Source of the DNA: Pseudoclavibacter terrae
GTDB taxonomy: Bacteria > Actinomycetota > Actinomycetes > Actinomycetales > Microbacteriaceae
NCBI RefSeq assembly: GCF_008831075.1
Contig: NZ_WBJX01000004.1
Location: forward strand, 62,001-126,000
Reading direction: 5' to 3'
DNA: 64,000 nucleotides
Part shown: piece after piece, positions 35,739 to 46,422 of the stretch
Layout of the letters: each line of letters opens with the position of its first letter
Position numbering within the stretch: the first letter of the stretch is position 1
Notes under the pieces: generated by a model
Databases searched by the model: none
What the model was told of the DNA's origin: nothing
What the model saw: the letters and a program-made list of their open reading frames with translations, nothing else
Made by a program: the position numbers and the translations under genes

Positions 35739-36979
35739 GACGCGCCGTCGTGACCGCCGTCGGTGCGGTCGCCCCGAACGGGCTCGATGTTCCGAGCATC
35801 TGGTCGTCGCTGCTCGCGGGCCGCAGCGGCATCCGACGGATCGAGAGCGTTGATGTCGCCGACCTCGCCGTGCGAGTCGCGGGCGAGGTGCGCGGCTTCG
35901 TCGCAGCCGACCACCTCCCCAAGCGGGACATCGCCCGCCTCGATCGGCACGCGCACTACGCGGTGGCCGCCGCCGACGAAGCCATGCGCTCGACGGGCAT
36001 CACGCCAGGGTCGCTGCCATTCGACTCGGCCAGGTTCGCGGCGACCATCGCGACCGGCTCCGGTCCCGTCTCGCTCACCCAGGACGCCGCGCGCATCCTC
36101 GACAGCTCCGGGCCTCGCCGCGTGCCACCAGGCGTCGTCGTGTACGGCGGCCCGGACGCAGCCGCCGCGTACCTGAGTGAACGGTATGGCGCGCGCGGCG
36201 CCACCGCCGGGCTCTCCGCGACCTGCGCGAGCGGCACCGTCGCCCTCGGCGAGGCGATGCGCACCATCAGGCACGGGTACGCCGACGCCGTGCTCGTCGT
36301 CGCAGCGGACGACTGCCTCAACCGCGTCAACCTCGCCGTCAACGCCACCCTCGGCGCCCTCGCGCTCGGGCACGACGATGCCCCGGAAACTGCCAGCCGC
36401 CCCTTCGACCGCGGCAGGCACGGATTCGTGATGTCGGCGGGTGCGGCCGCGCTGCTCGTCGAGTCAGAAGACAGCGCACTCGCGCGCGGTGCCGACATCC
36501 TCGCGGAGATCGCCGGATACGGCGCGACATCGGATGCGTACCATCCGACGGCTCCACGACCCGACGGCAGCGGAGCACTCGCCGCCATGCGCGCCGCCCT
36601 GGACGACGCAAGCCTCGACGCGAGCGGGCTCGACCACGTCAACGCGCACGGCACGAGCACGCCGCTCAACGACGCCATGGAGACCGCCGCGCTTCGCGAG
36701 CTCCTCGGCGCACGCCTGGGCGAGGTTCCCGTGACCGCGAACAAGTCCGCCACGGGCCACCTGCTGGGCGCCGCGGGGGCCCTCGAGGCGGTCATCTCGC
36801 TACTCACGATGCGCGACTCCGTGATCCCGCCGACCCTCAACCTCGACGACCCGGAGTACCCGGACCTGGACCTCGTCGCGCACGAGGCGCGCCCCTCCCG
36901 CATCCGCACCGTGCTGTCGAACTCGTTCGGCTTCGGCGGGCACAACGCGTCGCTGCTGCTGCGCGAGTTCAGCGCCTGA
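35735..36979 (+). CDS. FabF-like beta-ketoacyl synthase, second gene of a ligase-ketosynthase cassette
   Basis: 414 residues, thiolase fold. The condensing-enzyme triad is complete: Cys164 in SATCASGTVALGEA, His305 in NAHGTSTPLND and His342 in NKSATGHLLGAAGA, with the closing SNSFGFGGHNAS. It would join an acyl unit on Cys164 to a malonyl-carrier. As it sits alone with an acyl-AMP ligase and not with fabD, fabG or an ACP gene, it is likely a special-purpose condensing enzyme rather than the housekeeping FabF. Start is GTG at 35735, overlapping the ligase TGA by 2 bases, so translation is coupled. Confidence 0.9.
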   Translation: MRRAVVTAVGAVAPNGLDVPSIWSSLLAGRSGIRRIESVDVADLAVRVAGEVRGFVAADHLPKRDIARLDRHAHYAVAAADEAMRSTGITPGSLPFDSARFAATIATGSGPVSLTQDAARILDSSGPRRVPPGVVVYGGPDAAAAYLSERYGARGATAGLSATCASGTVALGEAMRTIRHGYADAVLVVAADDCLNRVNLAVNATLGALALGHDDAPETASRPFDRGRHGFVMSAGAAALLVESEDSALARGADILAEIAGYGATSDAYHPTAPRPDGSGALAAMRAALDDASLDASGLDHVNAHGTSTPLNDAMETAALRELLGARLGEVPVTANKSATGHLLGAAGALEAVISLLTMRDSVIPPTLNLDDPEYPDLDLVAHEARPSRIRTVLSNSFGFGGHNASLLLREFSA

Positions 36980-37057
36980 CCGCCGCGCCGAGCCCACGGC
37001 TCCACTCCCCGCCGACCGCGCGCCCGCACGTGCGCCCACGCGCCCGCCCGCACGCTC

Positions 37058-37098
37058 GCCCGCGAACGCTCCCAGCCCGCCCGCGAACGCTGCCAGCC
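37058..37098. repeat. Two 20-bp direct repeats in the gap after the ketosynthase gene
   Basis: GCCCGCGAACGCTCCCAGCC (37058-37077) recurs with one change at 37079-37098. They lie in a 230-base, C-rich gap between the convergent ketosynthase and metQ genes. Nothing else is recognisable in the gap. Confidence 0.6.
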
Positions 37099-37209
37099 AT
37101 CTGGTCCGAATGACGCCCCGAGAAGGGCGCATCGACTGGCGGTGATCGCCTCAGCGAAGGCCGTCTGGGCCATTCGCCTGGCAGCGATCCGCGGCGGTGA
37201 CCCTGCTCG

Positions 37210-38025
37210 CTAGAAGGCCGGCGGGACGTCCAGCGACTCGAGGGTCTCCCGAACCTCGTCGCTCGTGAACGCCTTCTCGAGTGCCGTGATCTCCGGAGTG
37301 CCGAGCTTGTCCTCGCGTGTCACGAGCGTCACCGCGAACTGCTCATCCTGCTCGACGGCGAGCCCGTTGTCGACGGGCGTCAACCCGAGCTGCCGCGCGA
37401 ACGACGGCAGGTTGAAGACCGCGTCCGCCTCCTCGTAGGCCGTGTTGAGCTGCAGCAGGTCGACCTGCGTGATCGCAAGCTCGCGCGGGTTCTCGATGAT
37501 GTCCGTCACCTTGGCCGTGAAGCGGTCGACGCCCTCGTCGAGGGTGATGATGCCGCCATCGGCAAGCAGCTGCAACGCGCGTCCAGCGTTCGCGCCGTCG
37601 TTGGGGATGACGACGCTGCCACCCTGCGGCAGCTCGTCAAGCGAAGACAAGGTCTTCGAGTAGAACGCGACGACCGTCGAGTAGATCGGCGTGACGCCCG
37701 CGAGCGACGCATCGTTCTTGGTGTTGAACTCCTCCATGAACGGCACGAACTGCACGAAGTTCGCGTCGATCTCCCCGTTCTCGACGAGGACGTTCGGCTG
37801 CACGTAGTCGGAGACTGGGACGAGCTCGATCTCGTAGCCGTCCTCGATGGCCTCGGCCGCCGCCTCCACGACATCCGTCATCGGGGTGACCGTCGCCGCC
37901 ACCTTGATGGTGACGACGTCGCCACCGCCGCTCGCCCCGCCGGCGGTCGGCGCGCATCCGGCGGCGAGGAGGGCGAGGGATCCGACGGCAAGCGCGGCCC
38001 CGATCGTGCGGAGTCGAAGTGTCAT
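37210..38025 (-). CDS. metQ: MetQ/NlpA-family methionine-binding lipoprotein
   Basis: 271 residues. Signal peptide with lipobox LLAAGC, then a NlpA-type binding protein: VTIKVAATVTPMTDVVEAA, VQPNVLVENGEIDANFVQFVPFMEEFN and VVIPNDGANAGRALQLLADGG are typical. It captures methionine, probably both D and L forms, outside the membrane for the adjacent importer. AAGGA lies about 9 bases before ATG. Last of metN-metI-metQ, 57 bases after metI; this gap has no strong hairpin. Confidence 0.92.
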   Translation of the reverse strand: MTLRLRTIGAALAVGSLALLAAGCAPTAGGASGGGDVVTIKVAATVTPMTDVVEAAAEAIEDGYEIELVPVSDYVQPNVLVENGEIDANFVQFVPFMEEFNTKNDASLAGVTPIYSTVVAFYSKTLSSLDELPQGGSVVIPNDGANAGRALQLLADGGIITLDEGVDRFTAKVTDIIENPRELAITQVDLLQLNTAYEEADAVFNLPSFARQLGLTPVDNGLAVEQDEQFAVTLVTREDKLGTPEITALEKAFTSDEVRETLESLDVPPAF

Positions 38026-38082
38026 AGCTGGTGGTTCCTTTTCGGTGCGTTCGAGGGCTGGATGCGGGGGGGCGGGATGCGG

Positions 38083-38766
38083 TCAGCGCCGGTCGAGCGC
38101 CACCGAGAGCCGGTGGCCGCCGGTCTGCAGCAGCTGGACGCACACGATGACGATCACGATGGTCGTGTACATGAGCGGGTAGTCGTACTCCTGGTATCCG
38201 AACCGGAGGGCGAAGTCGCCGAGGCCGCCGCCGCCGACGACGCCGAGCACCGTCGAGTAGGAGAGCAGGCTGATCGCGGCGGAGGTGAGCGCGTAGACGA
38301 GTCCGCTGCGCGCTTCGACGAAGAGGAACCGGGTGACGATCTGCCCGGTGTCGGCCCCCATCGACCTCGCCGCGTGCAGCACGCCGGACGGCACCTCGAG
38401 CAGGATCTGCTCGACGAGCCTCGCGTAGATCGCGACGCCGACGAAGCACAGCGGGAACGTCGCGGCCTGCGTGCCGAACGTCGTGCCGAACACGAGGCGG
38501 GTGAGTGGGATGAGGAAGACCACGAAGAGCAGGAACGGGAACGAGCGCACGACGGTCACGTAGAGGTTCGCTGCGCGCCAGATGACGCGGTTCTCGCGCA
38601 CCCCGCCGGGGCGGGTCAGGAAGATGACCACGCCGAGCGGCAGCCCGAGCACGATCGCAGCCGCGAGGGAGAAGACGAGCATGTAGCCCGTCTCGCCGAG
38701 CGCCTGCCAGATGGCGTCGGCGTTGGCGGTGAGAGAGGTCACGATGCTGTCGAGGAGCTCCATCAC
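38083..38766 (-). CDS. metI: MetI-type methionine importer permease
   Basis: 227 residues with five or six membrane helices. LGETGYMLVFSLAAAIVLGLPLGVVIF, a FPFLLFVVFLIPLTRLVFGTTFG segment and the EAA loop LHAARSMGADTGQIVTRFLF identify MetI. It starts GTG-ATG: GTG 38766 overlaps the metN stop by 4 bases (GTGA) and ATG 38763 by 1 base; either could be used. It forms the membrane channel with MetN as the motor. Confidence 0.92.
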   Translation of the reverse strand: MMELLDSIVTSLTANADAIWQALGETGYMLVFSLAAAIVLGLPLGVVIFLTRPGGVRENRVIWRAANLYVTVVRSFPFLLFVVFLIPLTRLVFGTTFGTQAATFPLCFVGVAIYARLVEQILLEVPSGVLHAARSMGADTGQIVTRFLFVEARSGLVYALTSAAISLLSYSTVLGVVGGGGLGDFALRFGYQEYDYPLMYTTIVIVIVCVQLLQTGGHRLSVALDRR

Positions 38767-39509
38767 GAACCGAGCACCCGCTTGGCGTGCTCGACGTACG
38801 AGCCGCGGTCGTCCCGAGCGCTGTGCTCCACCGTCACGATGCCCTGCAGCCGCCCCTTGTCGAGAATGGCGGCGCGGTCGCAGATCGCCTTGACGGCGGC
38901 GAGCTCGTGCGTGACGAGCGCGATGGTCGTGCCGAAGTCGTCCCTGGTGGAGGCGAGCAGCCGCAGGATGTCGCTTGTCGTGCGCTCGTCGAGCGCGGAC
39001 GTGGGCTCGTCGCAGAGCAGCAGCGGGGGCCTCGTCACGAGGGCCCGAGCGATGGCGACCCGCTGCTTCTGCCCGCCGGAGAGCTGGGCTGGATAGGCGC
39101 TGCCGCGGTCGCTGAGACCCACGTAGTCGAGCAGCTCATCGACGAACGCGGGCTCGCGGCGCCGTTGGAGCCGAAGCGGGAGCTCCACGTTCTGCCGAGC
39201 CGTGCGGTTCGCGAGCAGGTTGAAGCTCTGGAACACCATGCCGATGCGGCGGCGCAGAGCCCGGCGCTCTCGTTCGCGCATCCCGGACGGGTCGGCGCCC
39301 TCGATGAGCACCCGACCCGCGCTCGGCGTCTCGTCGGCGTCGAGCAGCCGCAGCAGCGTCGACTTGCCGGCACCCGACTCCCCCACGATGCCGATGATCT
39401 CACCGCGGTGCAGCTCGAGGTCGATGCCGTCGAGCGCAGGCGCGCCGGCCCCGTACCGCACCGTGACGCGTTGGAGAGCGGCCACGGGGCCGAGTTCAGG
39501 CATGCGCAT
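38763..39509 (-). CDS. metN: MetN-type methionine importer ATPase
   Basis: 248 residues, shorter than E. coli MetN (343), because the C-terminal regulatory ACT-like domain that lets methionine shut the transporter is missing. Walker A GESGAGKST (about residue 46), signature LSGGQKQRVAIARAL, Walker B LLLCDEPTSALDE, H-loop VTHELAA. Two in-frame ATGs, 39509 and 39503, are possible starts. TATAGT (39535-39540) is a -10 candidate, giving a leader of about 20 bases that contains an A6 run. That is too short for an S-box riboswitch. Confidence 0.9.
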   Translation of the reverse strand: MRMPELGPVAALQRVTVRYGAGAPALDGIDLELHRGEIIGIVGESGAGKSTLLRLLDADETPSAGRVLIEGADPSGMRERERRALRRRIGMVFQSFNLLANRTARQNVELPLRLQRRREPAFVDELLDYVGLSDRGSAYPAQLSGGQKQRVAIARALVTRPPLLLCDEPTSALDERTTSDILRLLASTRDDFGTTIALVTHELAAVKAICDRAAILDKGRLQGIVTVEHSARDDRGSYVEHAKRVLGS

Positions 39510-39564
39510 CCCGTCGTTTTTTGGATTGTGTGCAACTATACGCGAACCGCGCTCGCCGTGCCGA

Positions 39565-39602
39565 TCGAGGGTGGACACTCGCGATCGAGCGTCCACCCTC
39601 GA
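39565..39602. repeat. 12-bp inverted repeat upstream of metN
   Basis: TCGAGGGTGGAC (39565-39576) with its perfect complement at 39591-39602, 14 bases apart. It abuts the GGGATGGG module at 39603 and lies about 25 bases upstream of the metN -10 box. It may act as an operator or as the terminator of ptsI transcripts. Confidence 0.7.
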
Positions 39603-39668
39603 CTCGGGATGGCTTCCTCGCTTCCGGATGGGTTGCAACCCATCCCGACGCGCGTGGCCCATCCCGAG
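39603..39668. repeat. GGGATGGG nested palindrome, B module (single copy)
   Basis: Outer stem CTCGGGATGG (39603-39612) with 39659-39668 and an inner 20-bp perfect palindrome GGATGGGTTGCAACCCATCC (39626-39645). The inner part is the same as in both B modules near 13.7 and 13.9 kb. It lies 140 bases past the 3' end of ptsI and about 60 bases upstream of the metN promoter, the only copy between genes of the same direction. Confidence 0.92.
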
Positions 39669-39807
39669 ACCACGGGTAGTGAGCCCGCCGCAGCTGGCGC
39701 AGAGAATGAGCGCACAGCAGAGCGGGGTGCGTCCGGAAGGTTCCGGATGCACCCCGCTGGGGATCTGGTCAGCCGGGCGGAGATCCGCTCGGCTTCAGAA
39801 CGAGTGG

Positions 39808-41499
39808 CTAGACCTCGACGACGGGCACGGCCGTCGTGATGACGCCGCGCGTCGCGAGCGCGTCGACGACGCGGCCCTTCGCGCCCTCCGCGGACTTCGC
39901 GAAGATCGCGAGGTGCGCGATCTCCTTCGCCTGCTCGAGCGTGACGCGCTTGAGCGCCGCGCGGACCTCGACGAACGCGGGAGGCGCCATCGAGAGAGAG
40001 CGCACGCCGAGCCCGACGAGCACGATCGCGAGGTTCGGGTCGGCCGCAGCCTCGCCGCACACGCCGACATTCTTCTGGTGGTGCTCGCCCGCGTCGCCGA
40101 TGCGCTCGATGAGTCGAAGCACGGCCGGGTGCCACGGGTCCTGGAACGCGGCGACGCTGCCAAGCAGGCGGTCCGCGGCCAGCGTGTACTGCGTCAGGTC
40201 GTTGGTGCCGACAGAGACGAAGTCGCTCGTCTCGAGGATCTGCTCGGCCAGGAGCGCGGCAGAGGGAACCTCGATCATGCTTCCGGCCGTCATGAGGCCG
40301 TACTCGCGGGCGAGCGACGTGAAGTGCTCGCTCTCGTGCGCGTCGGAGACCATCGGGGCCATGACCCAGACCTTCGCCTCGGTCGCGGCCTGAGCGTTGG
40401 CGAGCGCCTGGAGCTGATCGCGGAGGATCTGCTCCTTCTTCATGAGCACGCGGATGCCGCGGAGTCCGAGAGCCGGGTTCGGCTCGTCGGCCTCGGTGAG
40501 GAACGCGAGGGGCTTGTCGGCCCCGGCGTCGAGGACGCGCACGACGACCTTCTTGCCAGGGAAGTGGGCGAGCGCGGCCGTGTAGTCAGCCGTCTGCTTC
40601 TCCACCGTCGGCGCGGTGTCGCTGTCGAGGAAGAGGAACTCGGTGCGGAAGAGGCCGACGCCCTCGGCGCCGAGAGCGGCTGCGCGCTCCGCATCCGCCG
40701 GCTTGCCGATGTTGGCGAGGATCTGCACGGGTGTGCCGTCTGCGAGCTCACCCGGCTCGACCGGGGCGGCCTTCATCGCCGCGACGCGGTCGATCTCGGC
40801 CTGCGCCTCAGCGATGCGCTCCGCACTGGGCTCGGTGATGACCTGCCCCTTGGCCGCATCGACGACGATCGTCATGCCGTCGAGCAGGCTGTCGGCTTCC
40901 TTGACGGCGACGACGGCGGGGAGGCCCTTCTCGGCCGCGAGGATGCCCGTGTGCGCCTTCGGGCTGCCGTCGCGAGTGACGAGCGCGAGCACCTTCGACA
41001 GGTCGAGCTTCGCCGTATCGGCAGGCGCGAGGTCGTGCGCGACGAGGATGAACGGGGTGTCGCTCGAGGGCACCTCGGGGGCGGGGACGCCGCGGAGCAG
41101 CGCGATGACGCGCTGCGAGACATCACCGAGGTCGGTGGCCCGCTCAGCGAGGTAGCCGCCGAGGCTCTTCAGCATCTCGGCGAAGGAGGAGAAGGATTCG
41201 AAGACGGCGCGCTCGGCGGTCTTGCCGGCTTCGGTGGCCGACTTGATGCTGTCTGCGAGCGACGGGTCCGCAGCCATCATGGCCTGCGACTCGAGCACGT
41301 TCTTCGCGGCGCCGTCGACCGTCGCCGCGCGAGCGGTGAGGGCCTCGCCGGTTTCACGGAGTGCCTCGATCGCTCGCTCGTACTCGGTCGCGGCGTCGCC
41401 AGTGGCGCGCTCGTCGGCCGGCTCGGGGAGCGGATCAGGCATGCGCAGGACTTCACCGAAAGCGACGCCGGTCCCGACGCCAAACCCCGTGTATTTCAT
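39808..41499 (-). CDS. ptsI: Phosphoenolpyruvate--protein phosphotransferase (PTS enzyme I)
   Basis: 563 residues, normal size. It takes phosphate from phosphoenolpyruvate and gives it to HPr. The phosphorylated His lies in SPKAHTGILAAEKGLPAVV (about residue 180); the PEP site has GVGLFRTEFLF, GLRGIRVLMK and the C-terminal active Cys in GVCGEAAAD. ATG 41497-41499 has AAGGAG seven bases upstream; an in-frame extension runs into the divergent yihY gene and is rejected. TACGCT at 41529-41534 is its -10 candidate. No HPr gene is visible here; the orphan EIIA at 16.5 kb would depend on this enzyme. Confidence 0.95.
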   Translation of the reverse strand: MKYTGFGVGTGVAFGEVLRMPDPLPEPADERATGDAATEYERAIEALRETGEALTARAATVDGAAKNVLESQAMMAADPSLADSIKSATEAGKTAERAVFESFSSFAEMLKSLGGYLAERATDLGDVSQRVIALLRGVPAPEVPSSDTPFILVAHDLAPADTAKLDLSKVLALVTRDGSPKAHTGILAAEKGLPAVVAVKEADSLLDGMTIVVDAAKGQVITEPSAERIAEAQAEIDRVAAMKAAPVEPGELADGTPVQILANIGKPADAERAAALGAEGVGLFRTEFLFLDSDTAPTVEKQTADYTAALAHFPGKKVVVRVLDAGADKPLAFLTEADEPNPALGLRGIRVLMKKEQILRDQLQALANAQAATEAKVWVMAPMVSDAHESEHFTSLAREYGLMTAGSMIEVPSAALLAEQILETSDFVSVGTNDLTQYTLAADRLLGSVAAFQDPWHPAVLRLIERIGDAGEHHQKNVGVCGEAAADPNLAIVLVGLGVRSLSMAPPAFVEVRAALKRVTLEQAKEIAHLAIFAKSAEGAKGRVVDALATRGVITTAVPVVEV

Positions 41500-41560
41500 A
41501 GCAACTCCTTCGTGCTGGTAACTCAGACAGCGTATCGGCACAGCAACGTAGGCTTCGACC

Positions 41561-42742
41561 GTGACCGAGCAAAACTCAGGCAAGAGTTCGCGCAGTTCCA
41601 CGTTCGCGCCGCCGTTTCCGAAGTTCCCCCCGGAGGCGCCGTTCGGCGAGCGCATGAAAGCGCTGATCGCCTGGGCTCAAGCTACTCGCCCTGCCCGAGT
41701 CTTCGCTCATTTCGGGGCAAGAAGCGCCTCGGTACTCGCTGGCGGCATGGCCTATTCCGCTATCTTCTCCATCTTCGCGGGTATCTGGCTCCTCTTCTCT
41801 GTCGCGGGCATCTTCCTCGCGACCAGTCCGGAGCTGCGCGACGGGCTCATCGGAGTGCTCAATTCCTCGCTTCCGGGCCTGATCGGCGAAGACGGCGCCA
41901 TCGACCCGAGCCTGCTCGAGAACACCGGCGCATTCGGCTGGGCGAGCGCCATCGCACTGGTCGGTACCCTCGGCACCGCGCTCGGCTGGCTCGCCCAGGC
42001 GCGCACGGGCATCCGCACGATCTTCGACGTGCCCGTCGCCACGAAGCGCAACTTCGTCGTGCAGAAGCTCATCGACCTGGGCTTCCTCCTGGCGTTCGCG
42101 ATCGCGCTCGCCATCTCGGCGGCGCTCACCGTGCTCTCCTCCACGTTCCTGTCGTCGCTGCTCGAGACCGTGGGCATCGACGAGTCGAGCGGCTTCGCGC
42201 TGGTCGTCATCCGCATCGTGACGGTGCTGATCCTCCTCGCATTCGACACCGTCGTCCTCGCCGGCATCCTGCGCATCCTCGCCGGCCTGCGCATCCCGAC
42301 CCGTTCCCTGTTCTTCGCCGCGTTCCTCGGGGCGATCATCATCGGCGTCCTGAAGCAGATCTCGACCGCGCTCATCGGCGGTGCGACGAGCAACCCGCTC
42401 GTCGCCTCCTTCGCGGTCCTCCTGGGCCTCATGATCTTCCTCAACCTGCTCTGCACGGTGCTGCTGCTCACCGCCTCGTGGGTCAAGGTGACGATGGATG
42501 ACATCGGAGCGTCTCCGAGGCTCCTCACCGCGAAGGAAGCCAGGGAGGAGTCGACCGACACCATCCTGCGCGCCGAGCGTCAGAAGATCGCGACCGAGGT
42601 CATCGAGGCGAGGGAGCGCCTCAACGCGGCGCCGCGCTTCTTCCGCTGGAAGGCGATGGCCGAGTACCGCTCCCTGCTGCGCGAGCAGCGTCGCGTCGAG
42701 GCCGAGGCCCAGCGTCGCCGCTTCGAGGGCGGACGCGTCTAG
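41561..42742 (+). CDS. YihY/BrkB-family membrane protein, second paralogue
   Basis: 393 residues with six membrane helices: SVLAGGMAYSAIFSIFAGIWLLFSVAG, ALVGTLGTALGWLAQARTGIRTIFDV, and LLVASFAVLLGLMIFL-type regions match the family. The N-terminal (about 50 residues) and C-terminal (about 70 residues, Arg/Glu-rich, coiled-coil-like RQKIATEVIEARERL) tails are cytoplasmic. Start is GTG with TAGGCT six bases before, so leaderless. It is divergent from ptsI with only 61 bases between. xth follows 61 bases downstream with its own promoter. Confidence 0.88.
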   Translation: MTEQNSGKSSRSSTFAPPFPKFPPEAPFGERMKALIAWAQATRPARVFAHFGARSASVLAGGMAYSAIFSIFAGIWLLFSVAGIFLATSPELRDGLIGVLNSSLPGLIGEDGAIDPSLLENTGAFGWASAIALVGTLGTALGWLAQARTGIRTIFDVPVATKRNFVVQKLIDLGFLLAFAIALAISAALTVLSSTFLSSLLETVGIDESSGFALVVIRIVTVLILLAFDTVVLAGILRILAGLRIPTRSLFFAAFLGAIIIGVLKQISTALIGGATSNPLVASFAVLLGLMIFLNLLCTVLLLTASWVKVTMDDIGASPRLLTAKEAREESTDTILRAERQKIATEVIEARERLNAAPRFFRWKAMAEYRSLLREQRRVEAEAQRRRFEGGRV

Positions 42743-42803
42743 CGTCGGTCGCAGCGACAGCGCCCGGGACCCCGTGTCGGTGGTCGCGTCTAGACTCGAA
42801 CCC

Positions 42804-44709
<1,906 letters not shown>

Positions 44710-44735
44710 GCCTCCTCCCCCGCCGGCCTCTGGAT

Positions 44736-44757
44736 CGTGGGCTGTGCACAGCCCACG
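44736..44757 (+). terminator. Terminator of trpS
   Basis: A 22-base perfect palindrome (44736-44757, centre TGTGCACA), 26 bases past the stop. It can fold as an 8- to 9-bp stem with a tight loop. Bases ATCATTTCC follow about 10 bases later. Confidence 0.65.
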
Positions 44758-44800
44758 AGGTCGCATCATTTCCGGCTCCTCCCCGCGCTAGGATGACGCA

Positions 44801-45538
44801 ATGCCCGAAACGCTCGTCATCATCCCCACCTACAACGAACGCGAGAACGTCCGCTCCATCGTGGACCGCGTTCTTGGTGCCGACTCGCGCATCCATGTGC
44901 TGGTCGTCGACGACAACAGCCCGGACGGCACCGGCGATATGGCCGACGAGATGGCCGCGGCGGATGAGCGCGTCAGCGTGCTGCATCGCGCAGGCAAGCT
45001 CGGGCTGGGCACTGCCTACCTCGAGGGCTTCGCCATCGCAGCCGAGCGCGGGTACACCTACGTGTTCGAGTTCGACGCCGACGGATCGCACCCGCCGGAG
45101 CGGCTGCCCGAGATGATCGACGCCCTCGACGCCGGCGCTGGCCTCGTCATCGGCACACGCTGGATGCCGGGCGGACGCACCGAGAACTGGCCACTGCAGC
45201 GCCAGATCCTCTCCCGGGGAGCGTCGATCTACGCGCGCGTGCTGCTGCAGAGCAAGATCCGCGACATCACGGCCGGCTACCGCGGCTACCGCGTCGCCCT
45301 CCTCCAGGGCTTCGACCTCACCCGCATCAAGAGCGCGGGCTACTGCTTCCAGATCGAGATGGCCTGGCTCTTCGAACGATCCGGCATCCGCGTGAGCGAG
45401 GTGCCGATCACGTTCGTCGAACGCCAGGAAGGCGCCTCCAAGATGTCGAGCGACATCATCGTCGAGGCAGTCTGGCGCGTGTTCGCGTGGGGCCTCGGCT
45501 ACCGACTCGGCGCATTCTCGCGTCGAGCCGCTCGGTAG
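44801..45538 (+). CDS. Polyprenol-monophosphomannose synthase (Dpm/Ppm1 catalytic domain)
   Basis: 245 residues of GT2 (GT-A fold). It transfers mannose from GDP-mannose to polyprenyl phosphate, the donor for mannosylation outside the membrane. IIPTYNERENV at the N terminus, VVDDNSPDGT, the metal-binding EFDADGSHPPERL and ITAGYRGYRV are family landmarks. There is no C-terminal membrane domain, as in the catalytic half of mycobacterial Ppm1. TAGGAT six bases before ATG predicts a leaderless start. ribA starts 15 bases after the stop, likely in the same transcript. Confidence 0.92.
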   Translation: MPETLVIIPTYNERENVRSIVDRVLGADSRIHVLVVDDNSPDGTGDMADEMAAADERVSVLHRAGKLGLGTAYLEGFAIAAERGYTYVFEFDADGSHPPERLPEMIDALDAGAGLVIGTRWMPGGRTENWPLQRQILSRGASIYARVLLQSKIRDITAGYRGYRVALLQGFDLTRIKSAGYCFQIEMAWLFERSGIRVSEVPITFVERQEGASKMSSDIIVEAVWRVFAWGLGYRLGAFSRRAAR

Positions 45539-45553
45539 AACGAAAGCGACCCC

Positions 45554-46186
45554 ATGAGCGATTCCCCAGCGTCCATCACCTTCGAGGCGGAGACCTCGAT
45601 CCCCACCAGGCACGGCGTGCTCCGCTTCCGCGCCTACACCGATGACGCGAACGGACAGCTGCACCTCGCCATCATCTCCGGCGAGCCGGAGAACGGCGCC
45701 ATCGTCCGAGTGCATTCCGAGTGCCTCACCGGGGAAGCCTTCGGCTCGCTGAAGTGCGAGTGCGGACCACAGCTCGACGCCTCCCTCGAGGCCATCGGCC
45801 GAGACGGCGGCATTGTCCTGTACCTGCGCGGCCACGAGGGTCGAGGCATCGGCCTCCTCAACAAGCTCCGCGCCTACGCCCTCCAGGAGCAGGGGCTCGA
45901 CACGGTGGATGCGAACCTCGCGCTTGGCCTGCCCGCCGACAGCCGTGCCTACACGGCCGCCGCGCAGATGCTCGACGACCTCGAGATCTCCCGCATCCGC
46001 CTGCTCACGAACAACCCGGCGAAGGCTGAGGCGCTCGAGGCCCACGGCATCACCGTCGAGGAGCGCGTGCCCCTCGAGGTCGGCCGTGAGGATGCGAACC
46101 TGGCGTACCTCACGACCAAGGTCCAGCGCATGGGGCACATCATGAGCGAGCTCCCGCAGCTTCCGGGTGACGACGCAGCGAGCTGA
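45554..46186 (+). CDS. ribA: GTP cyclohydrolase II, stand-alone
   Basis: 210 residues. It opens GTP to the first riboflavin pathway intermediate, releasing formate and pyrophosphate. Zinc cysteines are in HSECLTGEAFGSLKCECGP, the catalytic region in YLRGHEGRGIGLLNKL, and the nucleotide site includes RIRLLTNNPAKAEAL. In most actinobacteria this activity is fused to RibB (as RibBA) inside a rib operon; here it is a lone domain next to a mannosyltransferase. This could be a second copy serving another route, or the only one; the rest of the genome would decide. Confidence 0.93.
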   Translation: MSDSPASITFEAETSIPTRHGVLRFRAYTDDANGQLHLAIISGEPENGAIVRVHSECLTGEAFGSLKCECGPQLDASLEAIGRDGGIVLYLRGHEGRGIGLLNKLRAYALQEQGLDTVDANLALGLPADSRAYTAAAQMLDDLEISRIRLLTNNPAKAEALEAHGITVEERVPLEVGREDANLAYLTTKVQRMGHIMSELPQLPGDDAAS

Positions 46187-46422
46187 GCTGCGCCACGCCG
46201 TCGCGGCCAGGCCACCGCGCTGGGTAGGGGGCCAGCGAAAGCGACGAATGCGGTGTAACCTCTTCTCGGCCGGAAGCCACAAGCATCCGGTCGAACTCGC
46301 GTCAGCAGACCTGCAATCAACCGGGCCGGGCGCGTTCCATCCACCGCTGCTCTGAGTTCCTGCACCGCGCAACCCGCACCGAAACCGCGTCTCACCAGCG
46401 AGCCAGCTGTCTCAGGAGCAAC
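46187..46422 (+). promoter_or_regulatory. Gap with probable promoter of the MHS transporter
   Basis: 236 bases with no gene. TAACCT (46256-46261) is a -10 candidate that would leave a leader of about 155 bases, ending in AGGAGCAAC before the GTG start. I see no known riboswitch fold or clear terminator for ribA. Confidence 0.35.

Noticed and set aside
34200-36979. Fatty-acid biosynthesis (fab) operon
   Set aside because: No fabD, fabH, fabG or ACP gene is adjacent; the partner is an acyl-AMP ligase.
39503-39540. SAM (S-box) riboswitch in the metN leader
   Set aside because: From the TATAGT box the leader is only about 20 bases, far too short for the fold.
45554-46186. RibBA bifunctional enzyme
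   Set aside because: The protein is only 210 residues and contains the GTP cyclohydrolase II domain alone; no DHBP synthase domain is in frame upstream.
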